Of a stretch of DNA of 55,686 nt, positions 35,259 through 43,698 are shown piece by piece. Every line of letters starts with the position of its first letter. Position 1 is the stretch's first letter. Below the pieces are notes generated by a model. The model ran no database searches and was not told where the DNA came from. It saw only the letters and a list, made by a program, of their open reading frames with translations. The DNA comes from Anabaena minutissima FACHB-250 (GTDB taxonomy: Bacteria > Cyanobacteriota > Cyanobacteriia > Cyanobacteriales > Nostocaceae), in NCBI RefSeq assembly GCF_014697125.1, contig NZ_JACJRG010000039.1:1-55686 (forward strand), read 5' to 3'. Position numbers and translations under genes: made by a program.

Positions 35259-38200
35259 ATGCCTGTAGAGATTCAACTTGTGCCTCGCTTTCAAGTGCGG
35301 GTTAATCATAAGAAGTATTTAGAATTACCTAGTATTCAATTACTTGGTTCTGGAAACAACGTACCTCATATTTCCCGAATCAACTGCACAGTTAAAGGCA
35401 TACCAGGCGAATTAGCAACTAAAATTCAACAGGCGTATAAAAAGTTTGATTCTGATATTCCCAAAATCTCCCAAATTGGTCAATTAGAACAGTATCCTTG
35501 TAAATTAGATCAACCTCTTACCCAAGCAATTAATTGTCATTTACGGGTAATGGTGGAATATTTTGATTCTGACAATTCAGGAAATCCACTGTTATCTGTA
35601 CGGCAAAAAGTAGCATCTTATTGTCATCTGTGGTCACTACCTATGGAACAAAAAACACCAAATAATCTGGGGTCAAATCCGTTTGAATTCCCTAGTCCAA
35701 TATATAGCGAAAAATCTACCAAAGTTAAACCCAAAAAACGCTTTCCCGGATGGTTAGCATTAGATTTTGGTACATCCAATTCGACAGTTACTCTTTTTGA
35801 CCCCATTGAAGTCCCCATTGCGGAGGTTTTACCGAAAGAACAGGAAATCAGATTACGCGATCGCTTGTCACAATGGTTGAGTTCTCCCGCTTCCATTGCT
35901 TTACCAGAGGTGAATGAGAGTGAATGGGAAAAATTTATTGTTGATATTAGTAAAAATCTCGAAATCGAACCTAGTAATTTAAGTGAAGTTTTTAGTAGTG
36001 ATAATAAAGGTAGATTTTTAGAAGCAATTCGCCAAATCGAACTATGTTTAGGTAATAGTGATAGATTCCGCCACGCTGTCAGCAAAAAACTTTATCAGAT
36101 ATATCATGAAGTCTTCCGCGTCCCTACTTTAGAATCACAGAATTTAATCCCGGTAGTTTTAGATATTGACCGCCGAGATACAGAGATACCCAGCGAGTTA
36201 GAAGTTTCCAGTTTAGAAAATTTAAAACTGCGGATGGGGAGAGAAGCAAGAGATAATCGAAAAAAGGCGATCGCACAGGGAACAAGCAGTTCATTAAAAG
36301 AAATTATCAGCAGATTTCACCATTCCCCCAAGCGTTACTTTGGACAGGATCGGAATTTTTCCGTGATGTTGGATGGAGAAGAAGATATTATTAATGTTAA
36401 CCAACTCATCCAAGCAGCATGGGCGCATTTAATCGAATTAACAGAAGATTATCGTCAACGCGCCAGACGCAGATTTTCGGAAGGGGAATTTTTAACCGCA
36501 GTCGTTACCTACCCCACCGTTGCACCTCCTGTAGTCAGGAAGGAAGTTAAAGAATTAGTCGAACAGTTGGGGATTGATGATGTTCAAACCGCCTATGATG
36601 AAGCTGTATCTGTAGCTATCTTCTTTTTATGGCGAGAATTTGGCGGAAATCTCAACATTGGGATTGAATCTTTTAAAACCCGTTGTCGCCAAGAAAACAA
36701 TAAATGGTCACAAAATGTTCTGGTGTTAGATGTCGGTGGCGGAACAACAGACTTAGCATTAATTGAACTCACCTTAGAAGATAAAACCCCCTACTTTGCC
36801 AATAATGAAGACCGAGGTTTAGGGGGACGTTATTATAAACTAACTCCTAAATTGTTGGGTTCTTCAGGACATTTACAGTTAGGTGGTGAGTTAATTACAC
36901 TCAGGGTGTTTAGATTATTGAAAATTGCGATCGCTGATTTTTTATTAACAGCAGTCACCAGAGGCGACATTGAAAGCGACAAACTAGAAGATTTAATCAA
37001 TGCCGAATTAAACGAACGCTTTTTAGAACAAGGTAAATTTAAAAGTGGCAGTTTATTAAAATGTGTCGATAAAGAAAATCCCGAAGGTGACGCAGCCTAT
37101 AAAGATGCGTTAGATACCGCCGAAAAAGTCATCCCCACCCGTTGGCAACAAGCACCCCAACGCCTGCAAAGCTTTTACACCCTGTGGGATCATGCGGAAA
37201 CTGCTAAACTCAAACTGGGGCAAAAACCAGCCATTGAGAATTCCCTATTAACCTTTACAATTTCCGAACAGCAAATTGCTGAACTCCTTACCCAAAGCGC
37301 GATTAAATTCCAGGTAAAAGACTCAGAAAATATTTGCGTCACCTTAGACAGCCAGCAATTTGAACGCGCCGCCGCCTCAGCCATCAAAGAAGCGATCGGA
37401 ATTGCCAAAGGCTTAATGGAAAGCCGATTACGTCCCGAAGACAATAATATAGATCCCTGGAACACCCATAAAGTTGACTGGTTAATCCTCTCCGGTAAAA
37501 CCTGCAATCTTGACCTAGTACAACGCCAAATTTACCAAGAATTTAGCAAATCCCCCTATTTTGTTTGGAATCCCGAACGCATTACTTTTGTTTTGGAGTA
37601 CACCAAACTAGCCACCTCCGCCGGTGCTTGCTACGCCGAGAAACTGCGGAGACTGCGATTTGACCCCGAAGAATCGAAAGGATTGCTACGCAAAGGCGCA
37701 AACCAATTAGAAATAGACGTTAAAAACCTATTTTATTATCTACCTTGCAACTTCAAACGCAAAACCCAAAGTAACGACCTCCTCACAGTCTTCAAAGCTG
37801 GACAAGAACTCTATCAACTCTCACCCTCAGAAAACGTCGCCAAAGTTCGCACAAATTGGGTAGGGACACAGTTAACAAACATCATTTATCGCCAAGACTA
37901 CGAAGCCGGAGATTTACGCCTGTGGGGTAGCTTCGACGGTAAAAACCTCATGGGACAACTGGGGATGGAAGAAGCGGAATTTCTCAGAAAAATCAAAGTC
38001 CAGTTTGAGATTGACCAAACCCTGCAATTTAACATCCTACTGTGTCAAGGAAACCCCCACTATTTAATAGACGTTCCCGGAATTGATATCGGCGCAGCAT
38101 TATCACAGTTGTCAGAAACATCATTATTTGCTGACGGTAAATTGAAATGGAACATCGCCGTTGAACGTCCTGATAAAGACTTAAGCGATGGTGATATCGC

Positions 38201-38660
38201 CGTCAACGTCATCGAATCAGCCACCGTAGATCAACCAGAGGCTTATCATTTGGTCTTTGAAGTAGACAAAGACGGTAACAAACCCCTGCAACAATTCCAT
38301 TATCTGCGCGATGGTACATCCCAACCAGGAAACGGTTTAATCAGTAACCCCCTTCCCCCCTTCCCCCACGCTAGCCAGCACACCTTTTATATGTACCAAA
38401 CCGATGTCCAAACCAACACCAAAAAATGGATACGCATCGGCGCACTGCGTAAACCCGATGTCAACACAGATTACCCTTGTCAATATCGCGTCACTATTGA
38501 TAATCGAGGTATTTTGCGTATTCATGCTGGTGACGTACCCTACTGGACATCACCCAATTTAGAATGTCTCACACACGAAGGATGTGTTTATATTGCTGAA
38601 CTGGACTTACAACCTAATGAAGTTGATAAAGAACGCGATCCCTTTTGCGGCATACATTAG
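35259..38660 (+). CDS. giant Hsp70/actin-like ATPase (SrfB-like), second gene of the cassette
   Basis: An 1133-residue protein with an unusual N-terminal 150 residues, then an actin/Hsp70-fold ATPase. Phosphate-1 is WLALDFGTSNSTVTLFD (about residue 166), phosphate-2 VLVLDVGGGTTDLALIEL (about 490), and the adenosine-like motif DWLILSGKTCNLDLV (about 742). Long inserts separate these, making the ATPase much larger than DnaK. The C-terminal 300 residues (ending about LQPNEVDKERDPFCGIH) are strand-rich and unrecognised. There is no DnaJ or GrpE gene nearby. The size, the DxGTSNS motif and the GTPase neighbour resemble SrfB of the srfABC operon (inference from family memory). The ATG is preceded by AAGGA at 35244-35248. 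Confidence 0.8.
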   Translation: MPVEIQLVPRFQVRVNHKKYLELPSIQLLGSGNNVPHISRINCTVKGIPGELATKIQQAYKKFDSDIPKISQIGQLEQYPCKLDQPLTQAINCHLRVMVEYFDSDNSGNPLLSVRQKVASYCHLWSLPMEQKTPNNLGSNPFEFPSPIYSEKSTKVKPKKRFPGWLALDFGTSNSTVTLFDPIEVPIAEVLPKEQEIRLRDRLSQWLSSPASIALPEVNESEWEKFIVDISKNLEIEPSNLSEVFSSDNKGRFLEAIRQIELCLGNSDRFRHAVSKKLYQIYHEVFRVPTLESQNLIPVVLDIDRRDTEIPSELEVSSLENLKLRMGREARDNRKKAIAQGTSSSLKEIISRFHHSPKRYFGQDRNFSVMLDGEEDIINVNQLIQAAWAHLIELTEDYRQRARRRFSEGEFLTAVVTYPTVAPPVVRKEVKELVEQLGIDDVQTAYDEAVSVAIFFLWREFGGNLNIGIESFKTRCRQENNKWSQNVLVLDVGGGTTDLALIELTLEDKTPYFANNEDRGLGGRYYKLTPKLLGSSGHLQLGGELITLRVFRLLKIAIADFLLTAVTRGDIESDKLEDLINAELNERFLEQGKFKSGSLLKCVDKENPEGDAAYKDALDTAEKVIPTRWQQAPQRLQSFYTLWDHAETAKLKLGQKPAIENSLLTFTISEQQIAELLTQSAIKFQVKDSENICVTLDSQQFERAAASAIKEAIGIAKGLMESRLRPEDNNIDPWNTHKVDWLILSGKTCNLDLVQRQIYQEFSKSPYFVWNPERITFVLEYTKLATSAGACYAEKLRRLRFDPEESKGLLRKGANQLEIDVKNLFYYLPCNFKRKTQSNDLLTVFKAGQELYQLSPSENVAKVRTNWVGTQLTNIIYRQDYEAGDLRLWGSFDGKNLMGQLGMEEAEFLRKIKVQFEIDQTLQFNILLCQGNPHYLIDVPGIDIGAALSQLSETSLFADGKLKWNIAVERPDKDLSDGDIAVNVIESATVDQPEAYHLVFEVDKDGNKPLQQFHYLRDGTSQPGNGLISNPLPPFPHASQHTFYMYQTDVQTNTKKWIRIGALRKPDVNTDYPCQYRVTIDNRGILRIHAGDVPYWTSPNLECLTHEGCVYIAELDLQPNEVDKERDPFCGIH

Positions 38661-38761
38661 GAATTATTTCGCGCATTCAACGGAGTTGTTCCCGAAGGGT
38701 AGGCGCAAAGACGCAAAGGGTTTTTTGGCGGCTTTGCGTGGGATAAAAAAAGGTAATACTT

Positions 38762-39892
38762 ATGCAGCATCTCTACAAGTTATTAGCAATAGAAAATTCA
38801 GAGTTAGCCCAGTTAGTGCGGTACAGTCTGTATGGACTTGAAGCTTCGCTAAAACAAGCGCAAGCAGAAAATCCCCATGACCCTGGTGCTAAGGTGTGCG
38901 ATGAGGTGCTGCAAGAAATTCACCATCTGCTACAAGTAAAAGAAGAGGCGATACTTCCGGTAAGTTACACTAACGCATCCACTCCAACAGAATCAAAGTT
39001 GGATTATCTCCGCGCCGCATTTGAATCTGACTCAGAACTCAGTTTATATCTAGGAGACGCACCCCTATACAGCCAAACAGATTCCGATTTATGGAACGAA
39101 ATTCACCGCAAACTGTTGCGAGTTCCCGAAGATTTGGCGGAATTTTGGCGACAACGCGCTTTAGACTTAGCGCAAGAAGTGGGTGCGTTAGCACAGCTTA
39201 CGGGAGGTATCGCAGATAATTCTCAACTCTATCATTTACCCTTCATTAGAGACGAAATCATCTACCCCGGACTCAGTGGTACGGTGATTTCCCCAGGATT
39301 ATGCTTATCCCAAAAAGCCCTTGAGCAGACTAAAATTATCCCAGAATATGCTTCTGAAGAATTAACTTTATTAGCGGGTTTCCTAGTTTTATTCATTAAA
39401 TTTATTGAAATCGAACCAGACTTACATCATGCTTTCAAGAGTGTATTTAGCTTCGATGTGATTCCTCTGCACTCCCAGCCAGAACAAAAAATACAGTATG
39501 TTGAAGCTTTAGGCGATCGCTTCCACCGCACCAAAAAAGCCGAAGAAACTACCGATCCCTTGTTAATGTTACGCGCCTGGATTGACATGGATGAAGCCAT
39601 CCACTCCTTAATCTTTGTCCCCCCAGCCGAACGTTATTCTTGGTGGGGTAAACTGCAACAAGAATCAAGACGCGCTTTAAAAAAAGTTGTGGCGATCGCA
39701 ACTAATGCAGGTTACGAAGTGCGAATCCGTCAACTAACAGGGATTTATGCTGACATTTGTGCATTAACCAAAGATGACTTACAACTAGACTGCGGCGGAA
39801 TCCCCGGCGAAGTTTTAACTTGTCTGCGAGTCTATGCCAGAATTAACAACGAAGAAATTCCCGGACGCGTCATATTTCGTTCATCACGATAG
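38762..39892 (+). CDS. unrecognised 376-residue protein, third gene of the cassette
   Basis: I do not recognise this family. The protein is largely helical and acidic in its first half (ALEASLKQAQAENPHDPGAK then CDEVLQEIHHLLQVKEEAI), with aromatic-rich central helices (EELTLLAGFLVLFIKFIEI). The C-terminal part contains AERYSWWGKLQQESRRALKK and RQLTGIYADICALTKDDLQ and ends in Arg. It has no signal peptide and no clear catalytic motif. It starts 101 bp after the Hsp70-like gene; that gap carries a ggcgcaaagacgcaaagg-type repeat but no terminator, and the gene is on the same strand, so I treat it as part of the cassette. A helical adaptor or a membrane-associated subunit are both possible. Confidence 0.7.
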   Translation: MQHLYKLLAIENSELAQLVRYSLYGLEASLKQAQAENPHDPGAKVCDEVLQEIHHLLQVKEEAILPVSYTNASTPTESKLDYLRAAFESDSELSLYLGDAPLYSQTDSDLWNEIHRKLLRVPEDLAEFWRQRALDLAQEVGALAQLTGGIADNSQLYHLPFIRDEIIYPGLSGTVISPGLCLSQKALEQTKIIPEYASEELTLLAGFLVLFIKFIEIEPDLHHAFKSVFSFDVIPLHSQPEQKIQYVEALGDRFHRTKKAEETTDPLLMLRAWIDMDEAIHSLIFVPPAERYSWWGKLQQESRRALKKVVAIATNAGYEVRIRQLTGIYADICALTKDDLQLDCGGIPGEVLTCLRVYARINNEEIPGRVIFRSSR

Positions 39893-39918
39893 AAAAATTG
39901 GCGTTGCTGAAACTGTAA

Positions 39919-40095
39919 TCAACTCACCCGGTATAAAATTCCTGCTTGCTGATGGTTGACTACTGTCGAAATCCAGAGCTTGTTACGTTGGCTACCAACA
40001 AAAGTTTGCAGTTCATCGAGATAGTCACCTCTTCTAAAACTTAGGATAGCTCCATGCGTAACAAAACTCCAATTTTCAAGATGGACGAGGTTTAA
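39919..40095 (-). pseudogene. decayed C-terminal ORF fragment of unknown family
   Basis: A 58-codon open stretch with no start codon reads LNLVHLENWSFVTHGAIL, then FRRGDYLDELQTFVGSQRN and LWISTVVNHQQAGILYRV to TGA. It looks like genuine protein sequence but I cannot name the family. A stop (TAA) precedes it at 40096. The rest of the 39893-40594 gap is strongly AT-rich and appears non-coding. Confidence 0.4.
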
Positions 40096-40594
40096 TTAAT
40101 TGATTTCGCCAAAATTGCCGTGTTTACTAATTAATTTTTATTTTTAGCGAAATTAATATTACAAAATGTTGCAAAAATGAGTGTACGGTAAATTAAACAA
40201 CATCTTTTATTGCTTTTATTACTTATCTAAAAATTGTTTCTGGCTCAACTTAAACTTTAAACCCGTTGCTAGACAATATTCTTACTGCTTTATTTACAAT
40301 ACTTTTCAATAATTTTTTAAACCTCTAGCTTATTGATAAAAATGAGGAAATTAGTTTCCTGAAGACATTATAACCACGCTAATATTGTTATGGAATCATG
40401 ACTTAATTGTCAATAACTCGAAATATATCAATTAGTACCACAAAAAGTTTTTGTGATCCGGAGGTAACAAAAAAATATCAACTCTACTATTCCAGTAAGC
40501 ACATAGTTGAGTCTGCATTAATTTGTTTTCAACTAACGCAAACTTGGGAAAAATTTTTCTCAGGCAATATTGTTTACTTGAGGAGTGAAGACTA

Positions 40595-40819
40595 ATGATA
40601 CAAATCAAAAATTCCAACATTCAGGATTTATTGACTGAAATGACTGCTCAGGAGTCTGCTAAGATGAATGGTGGTCAAGCTGAACAAAATCAGCAAGTTA
40701 GTTTTAATCAGCAGAAGTATCTACAAGCCTTGGGTATTGCTTATCTCAATCCCCCTGGGGATAATGAAATAACAGACAAAGAAGCTTTGATGGCTCAATA
40801 TTTAGGATGGGAAGACTAG
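40595..40819 (+). CDS. putative double-glycine leader peptide (bacteriocin/RiPP-like precursor)
   Basis: A 74-residue peptide with a leader typical of cyanobacterial precursors exported by peptidase-containing ABC transporters: IQDLLTEMTAQESAKMNGG, with Gly-Gly at residues 26-27. Cleavage after it would release a 47-residue acidic, Gln-rich core starting QAEQNQQVSF and ending LGWED. The core has no Cys, Ser or Thr cluster typical of lanthipeptides. AGGAG (40581-40585) lies nine bases before the ATG. No modification enzyme or transporter is encoded nearby, so its export would depend on proteins encoded elsewhere. An upstream 62-codon frame ends in TAATG at this start. Confidence 0.7.
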   Translation: MIQIKNSNIQDLLTEMTAQESAKMNGGQAEQNQQVSFNQQKYLQALGIAYLNPPGDNEITDKEALMAQYLGWED

Positions 40820-40886
40820 TACAGATTTTTCATCTTTGAGATTTAGCATCTTGGAGACCATCAAGAATCAATTCAGATTTTAGTTA

Positions 40887-40962
40887 AATACAGTTCAGAT
40901 AAGCGAATAATAGGGTTTTGTAATGATTTACAAAACCTGATTTATCCTTGCTGAACTGTATT
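40887..40962. repeat. MITE-like inverted repeat, same family as 2183-2315
   Basis: Perfect 12-base ends aatacagttcag (40887-40898) and ctgaactgtatt (40951-40962) enclose an inner pair agggttttgtaa / ttacaaaacct. The right half (atttatcctt, then ctgaac, then gtatt) closely matches the right end of the 2.2-kb element. It sits seven bases past the nagZ stop and may double as its transcript-end hairpin. Confidence 0.7.
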
Positions 40963-40968
40963 TTTATA

Positions 40969-42057
40969 TCAATCAAAAGCACAAGCGATCGCTAATTCGG
41001 CGTGTTGTAATAATGTATCTTTATCTAAAGTTTCTACAGAATATTGTGGTGTAATTGCTAATAATTTTTCAATTCTGTCTCTAGCCGCTTCAACTACAGA
41101 TGCAGCCAAGCTACCCTGACTTAAAGCATCAGCAAAATCTTCAGCTATTTTATAAGTCCGTTCCATTGATGATGAATGAATATTGCGCGACACGATAAAC
41201 AAATCACACCCTGCATTAAATGCACGCGCCACTGTTCCCTTTTGAGTGAACATATCGGAGACAGCTTTCATATCTAAGTCATCAGATACAACCACACCCC
41301 CAAATCCCAATTCTTCCCGCAGGATGGTTTTGAGAATAGCGGGTGAGAGCGTCGCCGGCCAATGGGGATCTATTTTGGGAAAGAGAATATGAGCTGTCAT
41401 CATGATGGGAATTTTTGCCTCAATCAACGCTTTAAACGGTATTAACTCTCGGATTCGTAAGTCTTCGAGAGTGAGGTTGAGGATTGGTAATTCCACATGA
41501 GAGTCTTTACTAGTATCTCCATGTCCGGGGAAATGCTTGGCAGATCCGACAATTCCCGATGCTTTGAGTCCCTGGTAATATTCACAGACCGCTTCAGCAG
41601 TAGTTTCAGGGGTACTATCAAAAGCGCGAAATCCAATAATAGGATTTTGGGGATTGGAATAAATATCTGCTACTGGGGCCCAAGATAAATTAATTCCCAG
41701 TGATTTTAATTCTCTACCCGTGGCTTTGGCTACTTCCTGTGCGTGCGATCGCAACAACACAGCATGGGGAAACCTCGTAATTGGTAAGGGTGTCCGCACG
41801 ACTCGCCCGCCTTCATGGTCTAATGTAAAAAACATCGACTCACGTCCAGCATATTCTCTGATTTGGTCGTGCAAATCCCGAAAACTTTCCAGCCACACCT
41901 TATAGGGGACACCATCCAGAAAATTTTTGCCGAAAAATATTACCCCTACAGGTTTCAATTCACTCAGAGCGCGTTTATCCTCATCACTTAAGGTAGTACC
42001 AGAAATACCCAGAATGAGGTGATGACCAAAGCTTTCTATTTGTTGTGATGCTGGCAT
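40969..42057 (-). CDS. nagZ: beta-N-acetylhexosaminidase (glycoside hydrolase family 3, NagZ-like)
   Basis: A 362-residue GH3 enzyme that removes N-acetylglucosamine from cell-wall fragments during peptidoglycan recycling. The NagZ loop KHFPGHGDTSKDSHVELP (about residue 165-182) contains the His-Asp pair that acts as acid/base, and VVVSDDLDMKAVSD (about 250) has the catalytic nucleophile Asp. The TLDHEGGRVVRT segment is also family-typical. It lacks the second GH3 domain, as expected for NagZ. No signal peptide is visible, which fits a cytosolic enzyme. It is divergent from pds with 201 bp between the start codons. Confidence 0.88.
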   Translation of the reverse strand: MPASQQIESFGHHLILGISGTTLSDEDKRALSELKPVGVIFFGKNFLDGVPYKVWLESFRDLHDQIREYAGRESMFFTLDHEGGRVVRTPLPITRFPHAVLLRSHAQEVAKATGRELKSLGINLSWAPVADIYSNPQNPIIGFRAFDSTPETTAEAVCEYYQGLKASGIVGSAKHFPGHGDTSKDSHVELPILNLTLEDLRIRELIPFKALIEAKIPIMMTAHILFPKIDPHWPATLSPAILKTILREELGFGGVVVSDDLDMKAVSDMFTQKGTVARAFNAGCDLFIVSRNIHSSSMERTYKIAEDFADALSQGSLAASVVEAARDRIEKLLAITPQYSVETLDKDTLLQHAELAIACAFD

Positions 42058-42206
42058 AATAATTTACCTAGGATTGCTGAAATATTTTTAACTTCAAGAA
42101 TTTCAGCCCTATCCTACACCTTCAGTCTTGGCTATTGACATCAACTGACAGATGGGAATTACTAATTGCAAATTAGTGGCAATGCCAAATGTAACAGATT
42201 GCAACG

Positions 42207-42212
42207 TATAAT
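42207..42212 (+). promoter_or_regulatory. candidate -10 box (TATAAT) upstream of pds
   Basis: A perfect TATAAT lies 46 bp before the pds ATG. I cannot see a good -35 box at 16-18 bp spacing, so this is only a plausible promoter core for the pds-crtB operon. Confidence 0.35.
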
Positions 42213-42258
42213 GAGAACGGCAAAACGATTAAGAAATATTGAAAAATAGTAGGTTTAA

Positions 42259-43698
42259 ATGCGAGTAGCGATCGCGGGTGCTGGTTTAGCAGGACTCTCC
42301 TGCGCGAAATATCTCACAGACGCAGGTCACACTCCCATAGTCTTGGAAAGCCGAGACGTATTGGGTGGTCTTGTCGCGGCGTGGAAAGACTCTGATGGCG
42401 ACTGGTATGAGACTGGATTACACGCCTTCTTCGGTGCATATCCTAATATGCTCCAATTGCTCAAGGAGTTGGGTATTGAAGACCGACTCCAGTGGAAAGA
42501 GCATACACTGATTTTTAACCAACCAGACAAGCCTGGAACACTCTCACGCTTTGATGTTCCCGATATTCCCTCCCCTTTCAACGTGATTGCGTCGATTCTT
42601 CGTAACCAAGATATGTTGACTTGGGAGCAGAAGATTCGCTTCGCTATCGGCCTAACTCCAGCAGTGGTGAGAGGTCAGAAGTATGTTGAGGACATGGACA
42701 AGTACAGCTTCTTAGAGTGGTTGGAAAAACAAGGTGTTGACGAGCGCGTTACAAGTGATGTGTTTATTGCTGCGTGTAAAGCACTGACCTTTATCAATCC
42801 CGACGAAGTTTCGGCAACAATCCTCTTAACTGCACTCAATCGCTTTCTGCAAGAACGATATGGCTCGAAAATAGCCTTTTTGGATGGTTCGCCTACAGAA
42901 CGGCTATGCAGTCCGATTGTAGAACACATCACCGCAGGTGGCGGCGAAGTGCGGCTGAATGCACCCATCAAAGAAATTGTCCTCAATGATGATGGTAGCA
43001 TAAAGCACTTCCTTGTTAGGGGATTAAACGGTGCAGATGATTACATTGAAACCGCCGACTTTTATGTTTGTGCCACCTCAGTAGACGTGATCAAAGCAAT
43101 ATTACCCAAGCCTTGGCAGCAGATGGAGTTTTTCCAGAAGCTAGAAGGATTGGAAGGAGTGCCAGTTATTAACCTGCACTTATGGTTTGATCGCAAATTA
43201 ACAGAAATTGATCACCTATTATTTTCGCGATCGCCCCTCCTCAGCGTTTATGCTGATATGAGCAATACTTGTCGTGAATATGCTAATCCCGACCGTTCAA
43301 TGCTGGAATTAGTTCTAGCACCGGCAAAAGATTGGATTAGTAAATCTGACGAGGAAATTGTCACTGCCACTCTTGCAGAATTAGAAAAACTTTTCCCCAA
43401 TCATTTTGGGGGAGAAAACCCAGCCAAATTGCTGAAATCTCATGTAGTGAAAACGCCGCGTTCAGTTTACAAAGCGACCCCCGGTCGTCAACAGTACCGT
43501 CCCTCCCAAAAAACTCCCATTGCCAATTTCTTGCTATCTGGGAGTTACACCATGCAACGCTACTTAGGCAGTATGGAAGGAGCTGTACTTTCTGGTAAGC
43601 TAACAGCGCAGGCGATCTGCGAATCACTGCCAGTGGCCAATGCCTCTAACCTGCAAACGCTAACCCGACCGCCTGCAACGAATGCTGCAACTGCCTGA
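42259..43698 (+). CDS. pds: 15-cis-phytoene desaturase, plant type
   Basis: The carotenoid enzyme that converts phytoene to zeta-carotene, membrane-associated and plastoquinone-dependent (CrtP/Pds). The N-terminal FAD motif VAIAGAGLAGLSCAKYL is followed by HTPIVLESRDVLGGLVAAW (dinucleotide-binding extension). The C-terminal LSGSYTMQRYLGSMEGAVLSG is the plant-type carotenoid desaturase signature. The length of 479 residues is typical. There is no similarity to bacterial CrtI. The gene overlaps crtB by 17 bases, so the first two steps of carotenoid synthesis are translationally linked. The ATG at 42259 follows an AT-rich leader with a TATAAT box. Confidence 0.97.
   Translation: MRVAIAGAGLAGLSCAKYLTDAGHTPIVLESRDVLGGLVAAWKDSDGDWYETGLHAFFGAYPNMLQLLKELGIEDRLQWKEHTLIFNQPDKPGTLSRFDVPDIPSPFNVIASILRNQDMLTWEQKIRFAIGLTPAVVRGQKYVEDMDKYSFLEWLEKQGVDERVTSDVFIAACKALTFINPDEVSATILLTALNRFLQERYGSKIAFLDGSPTERLCSPIVEHITAGGGEVRLNAPIKEIVLNDDGSIKHFLVRGLNGADDYIETADFYVCATSVDVIKAILPKPWQQMEFFQKLEGLEGVPVINLHLWFDRKLTEIDHLLFSRSPLLSVYADMSNTCREYANPDRSMLELVLAPAKDWISKSDEEIVTATLAELEKLFPNHFGGENPAKLLKSHVVKTPRSVYKATPGRQQYRPSQKTPIANFLLSGSYTMQRYLGSMEGAVLSGKLTAQAICESLPVANASNLQTLTRPPATNAATA

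Noticed and set aside
40407..40595. 62-codon frame ending TAATG at the leader-peptide start
   Set aside because: It starts with TTG, has no Shine-Dalgarno site and no recognisable sequence; the overlap may be chance in AT-rich DNA. I mention it only as context for the peptide gene.
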